Below are positions 1 through 5,848 of a stretch of DNA of 5,848 bases, in pieces. This DNA comes from a bacterium (lineage in GTDB: Bacteria > UBP15 > UBA6099), in the NCBI GenBank assembly GCA_029573925.1, contig JAKQBV010000376.1, positions 1 to 5,848 of the forward strand, given 5' to 3'. The position numbers and the translations under genes are program-made. Under the pieces are notes generated by a model that made no database searches, was not told the origin of the DNA, and saw only the letters and a program-made list of their open reading frames with translations. Positions within the stretch are counted from its first letter, which is position 1. Every line of letters begins with the position of its first letter.

Positions 1-3000
1 ATAAATCGACCCGCCCGACAGTCTCATCGTCGCCGTGTCCGATGTGGCGCAATCCGCCACGTTACAAACTTCAATTCTGCTGTTGTCTATATCGTCCTGA
101 GTGAGCGTGAACGTTCCGCCTATCTCGTTTTCCAGATACCCCGCCCCGCTCAACATCTTTATCTGATAATCCAAACCGTTGCATGTAACTGTCGTGCCTG
201 TGGGAACAAAACCGCCCGTGCTGCATGCGGCTGTTCCGGTCAGATTGATTGTGGTGCGATTGGTTGTCTCCCTCTGGATGCTGGCCAACTGCGTGTCAAC
301 CGCCGTGCTGATGTTCTTGAATCCGAGATTCGCGTTGTTCGACGCGAGAGCAAGCACTCCCGCAGTGGGAGCCGCATAATACAATGTGTTGCCATCCACT
401 GCCTTCGCGTTGCTTCCGCCAAGCGTGATGTCGCTCACTCCAAGCGTTATTCCGAGCGTATCAAGATCATTGCCCAACTCATCGCCCACATTCACCATCA
501 CGTTATGCTTAAGTCCGTTGCAGGTCGCGCTTGTTCCTGCGGCGACCGAAGCGCCCGCGCAGGGCGTTGTTCCGGATAGCGTCACAATCGTCTGCTTGGA
601 AACGCCGGGTTCAACGCTCGCAAGCTGTGTGTCCGCTGCCGCGTCAATGCTCAGATAGCCTTCTTTGCCAAGCGTCAATGCCGCCGCTGAAGTGGCTGTC
701 CACAACAAGCTACTCGCTCCGTTGTTAACAGGAGCCGTGCTGCCGTTAAATTGTATCGTCCACGGTGTCGTAAGCGCTGTTCCAAATTCATCCTTCACAT
801 CAACGCGTATCGGATACTGTATCCGGTCTCCTCTGGTTCCCGCCACATAATCCCACGCCATAGAGAAAGTGGGCGACTGCTGACCTATCGCCGGGCCTAC
901 TGTTATCGAGTCCAAATCAACCGTTTCCACATATCCCGCGCGATAGAACCATACGTAAACGGAGGTCGCAACATCAATATCGGGAGCAAGATACCATAGC
1001 GCTGTGGAGCTGTATCTCGAAACCAATGTGATATCATTGCAAACGTATGCAGAAAGATCAGCGGGTGGCGCATTGGAGCAAACCTTGAACTGATCTGACA
1101 CCAGCAGGTTCGAGGGAGCCGCGCCGGATTCCGTAAGGAACGCCCCGCCGGTCCTGTTGATCATTATCTGGAACCTGAGCCGCTCACAAGTGTTGGCTAT
1201 TCCTGTCGTGATGGCCGCGCAAGGCGCTCCGAGCGCGGCTGTCATGTTAATTTCTGTTCTTCCCGTATTGTCAACAGTAAAAGAAGCCAATCCTCCGTCC
1301 GTAGGATCAACGAACCCTCTATAGCCGCCTTGCAAAGCGTACGTGCCGTCGGCAACGTCAAAGTAAAAATAATTTGAATCATAAGCCGCAGGAGCGATAT
1401 TTCCGGGCACAAGTTTAAGTGTGGTTTTCGTTATATCTGTCAGATAGTTCGTTCCCGCAACTTGATCGCTCATCCTCACCCTCAGCTTATGCTTGAGCGC
1501 GGATGTTCCGGTGTATAGCGGATAAAGCGTCGTCGTGCCTGCTAGCGCGTAGGTTATATTCGCAGTGTTGAACTGTCTCCTAACATATCCATTTTTTGAT
1601 ATATAGTAACGCCTATTTCCTATCGCGCCGGGGATAATGTAGTAAGTGTCCGTGTCGAAAACCTGAGCGGCGACAGCTTCCGGGCCGCCTGTGCAATAAG
1701 TGGCGTCCGTACAGACTTCTATTGTTTCTGTTCCGTCAAGAGTCACCGCGGCTGCGATATCGTTCACAACGTTGGCGCTGTCGATATGCACCGGGTATCT
1801 CAAGCCTCTGCATGTCACGGAATCACCGGCGGGAACGTTTGTTCCGGTGGTGCAAAGAGCCGTGCCCGTCAACGTGACGACTGTTTGAGCGTTCACGCCC
1901 GCCTCCACGCTCTGCAACTGCGTGTCGTCGGCGTTTCTCACGTTTAAGAATCCGACTGTGCCGTTGTTAAAACCGAGAGTCATCGCTCCGGCTGTCGCAA
2001 CAGCAAAATAACTTGTGTTCGCGACCCTCTGCGTCGACGTCTGAGTCGCGATCGTAACCGTATATGAGCCGGCAGGATAAACCGTCGCCGGGACTTCGCC
2101 TAATTCCGTTTCAATCACTACCTTAATCGAGTGCTTCACGGCGTTCGCGCCGTTATAGGCCAGAGATATCTGCGGTCCGGCTGCGGCAGTGGCCGCTGCG
2201 GCCGATATCGTTTTTACATAGCCCGACTTGTACAACATGACGAAAGTATTGCCATCGGCCCTATCCGGAGCAATATATCTGGTTGTTCCGACCAATTCCG
2301 TTTTTACAGGTGTTTCAGCAACGCATGCTGTAGAACCAGCGGGAGCAGTCGTTCCTTGGCACACCGTAAACGTATCTGTTCCGGCATAAGTAAGTTCATT
2401 AGCCGCGTCGGTTATAACTTCTCCTCCGCCGGATGTCGCTTTTATCTGGTATAGAAGACCTCTGCAGTTTGCCGTGGCTCCCGCGGCGACATTCGCTCCC
2501 GCGCATGGCATAAGCTGCTCTGTCAAATTGACCAGCGTCTGCCCGGACGCAGCGGCAACCTTAACATCCGCAAGACTGCTGTCCGTGCCTGTGTTAACAT
2601 TTATATATCCTTTATATCCACCGTCAACCGGGTTGGGATTAACCAACTCGGTTACTCGATAGTAAGCGTAGTTTCCGCTTACCGCCGCCGCCGAAACGCC
2701 GCCGACCGTCAGGGTGAGCCTTCCGGTGTCAAGCGCGGCTTCGAGAGCTGTGTCATTCTCATTGAGAAGCTGAACTTTAACGCTGTAGTCGAGGCCGTCC
2801 GTCGCTCCGATGAATGTCGGTTTCGCGACTGCGCCGCCACTGTCAATATTCACATTGGCAGTGTCGCATGTGTTCACATAACCGGATGCGATTTTTCCAT
2901 ATTTCACACGCCTTGTGGAGTTGTTTGCTGTGGCAATATACCATTTCCCGCCGTTAAACTCTCGGTAAACTTCCGCCACTTGGTTTGTCTCCGCCGTACA

Positions 3001-4056
3001 GTCGCCCGCCGAGGGATAAACCGCCACGAAGTCTGAGGCTTCCAACGTCAGCGGGACTCCGAGTTCGTTTTGAACCGCGTCCACCACCAGCGGGAATCCG
3101 AGCCCGGCGCATGTCTCAGTCGCCCCGGCAGCCACCGTGCCGCCCGCGCACTGCGTCGCTCCGCCCGTAAGATTCAGAACCGTCTGACCCGCCATTGCCG
3201 TTCCCGCAGTGACCGTCAGGGCTCCGCTGGCCACGCTTGAATTCTGCCTGTATCCCGGAACCGTTCCTGCAAGAACTCCGCCTGTGTTGAAAAGAAGCAC
3301 ATTGCCTGTCACGTTGTTCGGGTTCGCGCCGCCTAGCGTGAGTTGCCCAGCCGCGATTCCGTTGACCGGATTTCCAAGCTCGTCCTTTACCACGACCTTG
3401 ATGGGGAACTTCAGGCCGCTGCAAGTCACTGTCGTGCCGGCCGGGTCTCCGCCCGTGCAAGCCGTCGCAGCGTCCAGCGTTATCTCAGTCATATTCCCTG
3501 TCGATACGCCCACGCTCGCAAGCGCTGTGTCGAGGGTGACTTTCAAATCCATATAACCGGCTGCTGAAACCGCAATCGGGCCTGCCGTGTTCGTCGTGCA
3601 GTAGTATTCGTTCAATCCTACTCCGCCGACCACCGTGCAAGGCGTTCCGTTATGGCTGACCGTCGCGCCTGCGATGGCAACGCTCAATTCATTGTAAACC
3701 TTAACCACAAGGTGGTAGCCGAAAGCGTCCGTTCCGGCTACATTAAAGGCGGGATTTTCTGCGGCTGTCCAATTTGTCGTTACCCCTTCTGTATCTATCA
3801 CGCCTGCGTATCCGGGTTTGGACACCGCCACTTTGTAGTTACCCACCGCTACGGCGGGAGCTATGTATGCTTTGTTGTCCGCGTTGAATTTTATCGTCGC
3901 AGCCACAGCGGCTCCGACACATCCGCTAAATGTTGTCTGGCCCGACGCGCATACATAGAACGTCTCGTCGTCGTCAACCGTCAGGTCCGTGCCGAGAACA
4001 TCCTCATAGGCGTCCGCCACAGTCGAATCTACGACTATCTGGAAATCTAGCGCGTT
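1..4056 (-). repeat. Tandem array of at least 13 modules in two classes (M4-M16)
   Basis: Residues 330-1681 can be cut into modules, with approximate limits: M4 330-440 (B), M5 441-541 (A), M6 542-645 (A), M7 646-748 (B), M8 749-860 (A), M9 861-966 (B), M10 967-1078 (A), M11 1079-1180 (B), M12 1181-1286 (A), M13 1287-1406 (B), M14 1407-1508 (A), M15 1509-1621 (A), M16 1622 onward (B, cut by the window). A modules end with a strand like QTVVxLTG and then C-x(10-13)-C-x-[GR]-L. The seven cysteine pairs are 529/541, 632/645, 847/860, 1064/1078, 1275/1286, 1495/1508 and 1607/1621. B modules mostly carry [FI]-x-V-C-x(4-12)-C: 365/375, 895/907, 1111/1117, 1322/1335 and 1660/1665. M7 instead has widely spaced Cys682 and Cys726. 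DNA identity between modules is only moderate, so the repeats are old and kept at the protein level. Confidence 0.75.
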
Positions 4057-5043
4057 CCCTGCGGTGTACGCGATGTCCTGTTGCGCCGTTGTATTCGGGT
4101 TCACCGTCAGAACACTTTGCAAGTATCCCGGATATCTCAGCGTCAGATTGGCGTTGCCCGTCGCGGCGACATATACGTGGTTGCTCGACACTAGGGCTTT
4201 CTTCACCGTCGTTGTTGAAGCCGTGAACCACGAGCTGACATCCGCGCTGTTATCCGGGGTTATGGGGTTTCCAAGTTCGTCTTCAATCGAACCCGACGCC
4301 ACTCTTAATGAATATTGATTGAGAGAATTGAAAATGTTTTGGGCGTTATTGGAAACATTCGCGCCCGTGATGGTATAGTCAACGAATCCGGCGGCGCTTA
4401 CAGTCAGGTCCAAAGTGTCGCTGCCGTTTATCGGACATTTAATAAAGATAACACCGTCATTAGCGCCGTCCATGTCGGTGGCTTCGCCGTCTTCATACGT
4501 CCCGTTGCATGAAGTCGAATTAGCGATAGTGACGCTGTGAGGAGTCACTCCGTCTGCGGCTATCGCGTTGCCGAATTGGTCTTTAACCACCACTTTAATG
4601 GTATATTGAAGTCCGGTAGTCACTGTATTGCCCGCGCCGGCCGTATAATCAAACATCGTCAGAGGGTATTTAACATAACCGGAAGTCGATTCTATCTTGA
4701 CAGAATAGTCGTTAGTTCCGGCTTCAAAAATACTGCCTACCAGACTAGTGGACATTATAGTTATCACACCGTCAGCGACATTATCATCATCCATGCAAAG
4801 GCCTGTCGTGCCGTCGCAAACGTTCGGCCACGTCGAGTTCGGTGGCGAAAAATAATTCCCGTTGCCGCCCTCAGTTACGATGTCAACCCGCACACCCGCG
4901 TCGCCTATGATTGGGTTGGTAAACTCATCGGTCAACACCACGCAGATATTTCCGCTTCCGCATAATGCGGCTTTAGATTGAGTCGTCGCCAGCCCCACAA
5001 AAAGCATAGCGATCGCAAAAGTGATACACGCCAGTCTTTTCAT
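1..5043 (-). CDS. Giant exported multi-module Ig-like surface protein (C-terminus beyond window)
   Basis: The frame is open without a stop for 1681 codons from the ATG at 5041-5043 to the left edge, so the product is longer than 1681 residues and its C-terminus is not visible. The start is supported by GGAGG seven bases upstream and by the signal peptide that follows at once (MKRL, then a hydrophobic core). After the signal come about sixteen modules of roughly 90-120 residues. Each has a KDELGNP-like turn early and a GY or GF motif about two thirds through (for example PGYLQSV, KSGYVKT, KNGYVRR, RAGYVET). These features recall bacterial Ig-like (Big) and carboxypeptidase-regulatory-like beta-sandwich domains; the exact family is inferred. 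Paired cysteines recur, which fits disulfides in an oxidising compartment outside the cytoplasm. The protein is rich in T, A, V, G, N and D and poor in K and R. I see no catalytic motif. Sortase, T9SS or membrane-anchor signals, if any, would lie beyond the window. A structural, adhesive or surface-layer role is plausible but unproven. It is probably co-transcribed with the gene 22 bases upstream. Confidence 0.93.
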   Translation of the reverse strand, partial: MKRLACITFAIAMLFVGLATTQSKAALCGSGNICVVLTDEFTNPIIGDAGVRVDIVTEGGNGNYFSPPNSTWPNVCDGTTGLCMDDDNVADGVITIMSTSLVGSIFEAGTNDYSVKIESTSGYVKYPLTMFDYTAGAGNTVTTGLQYTIKVVVKDQFGNAIAADGVTPHSVTIANSTSCNGTYEDGEATDMDGANDGVIFIKCPINGSDTLDLTVSAAGFVDYTITGANVSNNAQNIFNSLNQYSLRVASGSIEDELGNPITPDNSADVSSWFTASTTTVKKALVSSNHVYVAATGNANLTLRYPGYLQSVLTVNPNTTAQQDIAYTAGNALDFQIVVDSTVADAYEDVLGTDLTVDDDETFYVCASGQTTFSGCVGAAVAATIKFNADNKAYIAPAVAVGNYKVAVSKPGYAGVIDTEGVTTNWTAAENPAFNVAGTDAFGYHLVVKVYNELSVAIAGATVSHNGTPCTVVGGVGLNEYYCTTNTAGPIAVSAAGYMDLKVTLDTALASVGVSTGNMTEITLDAATACTGGDPAGTTVTCSGLKFPIKVVVKDELGNPVNGIAAGQLTLGGANPNNVTGNVLLFNTGGVLAGTVPGYRQNSSVASGALTVTAGTAMAGQTVLNLTGGATQCAGGTVAAGATETCAGLGFPLVVDAVQNELGVPLTLEASDFVAVYPSAGDCTAETNQVAEVYREFNGGKWYIATANNSTRRVKYGKIASGYVNTCDTANVNIDSGGAVAKPTFIGATDGLDYSVKVQLLNENDTALEAALDTGRLTLTVGGVSAAAVSGNYAYYRVTELVNPNPVDGGYKGYINVNTGTDSSLADVKVAAASGQTLVNLTEQLMPCAGANVAAGATANCRGLLYQIKATSGGGEVITDAANELTYAGTDTFTVCQGTTAPAGSTACVAETPVKTELVGTTRYIAPDRADGNTFVMLYKSGYVKTISAAAATAAAGPQISLAYNGANAVKHSIKVVIETELGEVPATVYPAGSYTVTIATQTSTQRVANTSYFAVATAGAMTLGFNNGTVGFLNVRNADDTQLQSVEAGVNAQTVVTLTGTALCTTGTNVPAGDSVTCRGLRYPVHIDSANVVNDIAAAVTLDGTETIEVCTDATYCTGGPEAVAAQVFDTDTYYIIPGAIGNRRYYISKNGYVRRQFNTANITYALAGTTTLYPLYTGTSALKHKLRVRMSDQVAGTNYLTDITKTTLKLVPGNIAPAAYDSNYFYFDVADGTYALQGGYRGFVDPTDGGLASFTVDNTGRTEINMTAALGAPCAAITTGIANTCERLRFQIMINRTGGAFLTESGAAPSNLLVSDQFKVCSNAPPADLSAYVCNDITLVSRYSSTALWYLAPDIDVATSVYVWFYRAGYVETVDLDSITVGPAIGQQSPTFSMAWDYVAGTRGDRIQYPIRVDVKDEFGTALTTPWTIQFNGSTAPVNNGASSLLWTATSAAALTLGKEGYLSIDAAADTQLASVEPGVSKQTIVTLSGTTPCAGASVAAGTSATCNGLKHNVMVNVGDELGNDLDTLGITLGVSDITLGGSNAKAVDGNTLYYAAPTAGVLALASNNANLGFKNISTAVDTQLASIQRETTNRTTINLTGTAACSTGGFVPTGTTVTCNGLDYQIKMLSGAGYLENEIGGTFTLTQDDIDNSRIEVCNVADCATSDTATMRLSGGSIY
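4057..4965 (-). repeat. N-terminal block of three acidic Ig-like modules (M1-M3)
   Basis: Residues about 27-329 of the giant protein form three modules that differ from the later array. M1 (about 27-139) and M2 (about 140-239) share C-[DN]-G-T, an Asp-rich loop (MDDDNVADG in M1, TDMDGANDG in M2), a strand GVI-[TF]-I and a GY or GF motif (SGYVKYP, AGFVDYT). M3 (about 240-329) has EDELGNPI and PGYLQSV and no cysteine. The Asp-rich loops resemble calcium-binding loops, but that role is inferred. Boundaries are by eye, to within about five residues. Confidence 0.65.
4969..5043 (-). other. Signal peptide of the giant protein
   Basis: Residues 1-25 have a basic n-region (MKR), a hydrophobic h-region (about residues 4-19, including AIAMLFVGLA) and a polar c-region TTQSKA. 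Signal peptidase I could cut after Ala25 (SKA|A) or Ala26. Cys28 follows soon after, but the preceding AAL is a poor lipobox, so a lipoprotein is less likely. The product is therefore expected to pass through the Sec system. Confidence 0.85.
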
Positions 5044-5050
5044 AGCACAA

Positions 5051-5055
5051 CCTCC
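5051..5055 (-). promoter_or_regulatory. Shine-Dalgarno site of the giant gene
   Basis: The minus strand reads GGAGG here, followed by TTGTGCT and then ATG, a spacing of seven bases. This fixes the ATG at 5043 as the start over the in-frame TTG at 5059-5061. It lies in the 22-base gap after the TGA of the upstream gene, too short for a separate promoter and terminator, so the two genes probably share an mRNA. Confidence 0.85.
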
Positions 5056-5065
5056 AAACAAGTAT

Positions 5066-5707
5066 TCATTTTGTTTGTATAGAAATTTTGTTGACATGCT
5101 TTTCTCCATATTTAATCGGGCCTTCTTTATACTCAAGCCCTTTTAATTCCAATTTTATCTGGAACTCCTGACCATCCTTTATATAGGCCTTAAACAAATC
5201 AGACCTAAAATGGAACGTACCGTTCGCTTTCCCGTCGGAGTCGTACTTCTTGTCGCCTTCGGTCATCTCGAAAAGGATATTAGGCAGTCTGTCAAGAGAA
5301 CCGTTAGCGCCCGGAAAATAAACTTTCGCAAGCGCGCCGGGGAGAGGCTCGCCTTTTATATTGTTTATAGATATTACAATATCGCCGGGTTTCGGCTGTG
5401 AAAGCTCGGAATCTTCGCCTTGCTTCAATTCTATTACAACATTGCTATCAATATTCGCTTTGTATGCGTTGCTTCCTGAATAGTCTTTGTAACCTTTTGC
5501 AAAAATTGAAATCTCGAATTTGCCGCCGTCGTTAATCTTTCCTGAGAACATGTCAGCCGCAAAAACAACCGTTCCATCAGCGTCAGCGCCGTCCGCTCCG
5601 TCGACAACAGTGAGAAACGCATCCTGACCGGGAACCGTCCTGCCCGAACCCGGCAACATAATCTGAACGGTGGCGCCTTTAACCGCCGCCCCGCCGACGC
5701 CCTTCAT
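5066..5707 (-). CDS. Secreted two-domain beta-sandwich protein, part downstream of an in-frame TAG
   Basis: From the first ATG after the stop this frame gives 213 residues, ending in TGA at 5066-5068. It holds two homologous domains: domain 1 runs to about residue 95, and domain 2 spans about 108-213 after a linker containing QPKPGD. Both follow the same plan: a V-x-[VI]-S strand, a G-x-x-[VL]-x-G-A turn, a [YM]-x-PG loop, a D-rich [AN]-[DN]-G-T turn (ADADGTVVF and KANGTFHF), an I-x-DG-x-[KE]-F strand, and a KGY or KGL motif. I recognise no family by name; the fold resembles CnaB or carboxypeptidase-regulatory domains. The ATG at 5707 is doubtful as a native start. It has no well-spaced ribosome binding site, and the first strand of domain 1 (GAVTVS) lies just upstream in the same frame. 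The intact protein probably began at the signal peptide right of the TAG. It is likely an exported partner of the giant protein. Confidence 0.75.
   Translation of the reverse strand: MKGVGGAAVKGATVQIMLPGSGRTVPGQDAFLTVVDGADGADADGTVVFAADMFSGKINDGGKFEISIFAKGYKDYSGSNAYKANIDSNVVIELKQGEDSELSQPKPGDIVISINNIKGEPLPGALAKVYFPGANGSLDRLPNILFEMTEGDKKYDSDGKANGTFHFRSDLFKAYIKDGQEFQIKLELKGLEYKEGPIKYGEKHVNKISIQTK
5069..5386 (-). repeat. Domain 2 of the small secreted protein (internal duplication)
   Basis: It begins at GDIVISINN and ends at the C-terminal KISIQTK. It is the second copy of the domain described at 5423-5734, with a longer insertion (GSLDRLPNILFEMTEG) before the DG turn. The copies match at the protein level but show no long DNA identity, so the duplication is old. 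Confidence 0.75.
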
Positions 5708-5734
5708 GCTGACGGTTACAGCGCCTTTTGCTTC
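5423..5734 (-). repeat. Domain 1 of the small secreted protein (internal duplication)
   Basis: It runs from EAKGAVTVS, just after the TAG, to VVIELK. It pairs with domain 2 along its length: GAVTVS with GDIVIS, VKGATVQIMLPG with LPGALAKVYFPG, DADGTVVF with KANGTFHF, INDGGKFEISI with IKDGQEFQIKL, AKGYKDYSG with LKGLEYKEG. Its first ten or so residues lie upstream of the ATG at 5707, so translation from that ATG would remove a beta strand. Confidence 0.75.
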
Positions 5735-5848
5735 CTATCCGACCGATTCCTGTGCTGCCGCAGACGCCGCAATAACACTCATCGCAATAATAGCTCCCGC
5801 CAAACAGACAGCGAAGCTGCCACTAATCGCGCTGATGGTCTCTAAAAC
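5735..5848 (-). pseudogene. Signal-peptide fragment of the same gene, ended by TAG (5' end beyond window)
   Basis: In the same frame as the 213-residue part, 37 codons lie upstream of a TAG at 5735-5737. They encode a hydrophobic segment (FAVCLAGAIIAMSVIAA), then SAAAQ, a good signal peptidase I region, and a short ESVG tail. The start codon and any basic n-region lie beyond the right edge; the in-frame ATG at 5780-5782 sits too deep in the hydrophobic core to be a useful start. Removing the stop would give signal peptide, linker (ESVG-x-EAKG) and domain 1 with no frame change. The simplest reading is a nonsense mutation or a base error in one formerly continuous gene. Confidence 0.7.

Noticed and set aside
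1592..1597. Run of six T (six A on the coding strand) as a possible phase-variation tract
   Set aside because: Six bases is short for slippage switching, the frame is intact across it (ISKNGYV), and no other long homopolymer supports such a mechanism.
2131..2454. Plus-strand open frame of 107 codons
   Set aside because: It is antisense to modules M9-M10. Its Cys- and Arg-rich product mirrors the repeat sequence on the other strand and shows no independent coding signal.
181..3459. Regularly spaced repeats as a possible CRISPR array or DNA satellite
   Set aside because: The repeats are 300 bases or more apart, only moderately similar as DNA, and kept in reading frame. They are protein module repeats.
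3116..3460. Minus-strand open frame of 114 codons in another phase
   Set aside because: It overlaps the giant gene out of frame across M5-M6. Its composition (Arg-, Gly-, His- and Gln-rich) is typical of a shifted reading of GC-rich repeat DNA.
3652..4050. Plus-strand open frame of 132 codons
   Set aside because: It is antisense to modules M4-M5, with Arg-, Cys- and Tyr-rich random-looking sequence. The minus frame here reads through conserved module motifs such as SKPGYAG and FYVCASG.
4537..4965. Plus-strand open frame of 142 codons
   Set aside because: It lies opposite the giant minus-strand gene, inside its M1-M2 region. Its translation looks random (scattered His, Arg and Cys, no domain), and I see no convincing ribosome binding site. 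It is a shadow of the real frame.
5735..5737. Alternative genetic code with TAG as an amino acid
   Set aside because: The 1681-codon downstream frame contains no in-frame TAG, which would be surprising in a genome that had reassigned it. The small gene also ends in TGA, so TGA is not reassigned either.

Overview
The window is almost entirely coding, on the minus strand. Two genes lie head to tail, and transcription runs from the right edge to the left. I see no RNA gene, mobile element, CRISPR array, promoter or terminator. Both gene products look exported and are built from tandem beta-sandwich (Ig-like or carboxypeptidase-regulatory-like) modules. The export signals, the clear GGAGG ribosome binding site and the mid-range GC suggest a bacterium, perhaps an uncultured one. 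No marker gene is present, so the lineage cannot be named, and an archaeon is not strictly excluded.

Right end (5066-5848): a gene for a secreted two-domain protein that enters from beyond the right edge. An amber codon at 5735-5737 interrupts it. Upstream of the TAG, in the same frame, is a hydrophobic signal peptide with an AxA-type cleavage region. Downstream of the TAG are two homologous domains of about 100 residues. The first beta strand of domain 1 (GAVTVS) lies between the TAG and the first available ATG at 5707. The stop therefore cuts a formerly continuous reading frame, or is recoded or an artefact.

Main body (1-5043): one reading frame starts at the ATG at 5043 and stays open to the left edge for 1681 codons, with neither its stop nor its C-terminus in the window. 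It encodes a giant exported protein: a signal peptide of about 25 residues, an acidic N-terminal block of three modules, then at least thirteen modules of about 100 residues. I divide the thirteen into two classes. Class A modules carry a KDELGNP-like turn; seven of the eight intervals ending an A module close with C-x(10-13)-C-x-[GR]-L counted across the array (all seven A modules M5, M6, M8, M10, M12, M14 and M15). Class B modules mostly carry an [F/I]-x-V-C...C pair. From M4 on the order is B-A-A-B-A-B-A-B-A-B-A-A-B.

The two genes are 22 bases apart, with a ribosome binding site in the gap, so they are probably one operon. The small protein's domains resemble the first modules of the giant protein: a D-rich ADG turn, a beta strand, then a GY motif. 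This suggests a matched pair of cell-surface or extracellular proteins. No enzyme active site is visible in either. A structural or adhesive role is inferred from architecture alone.
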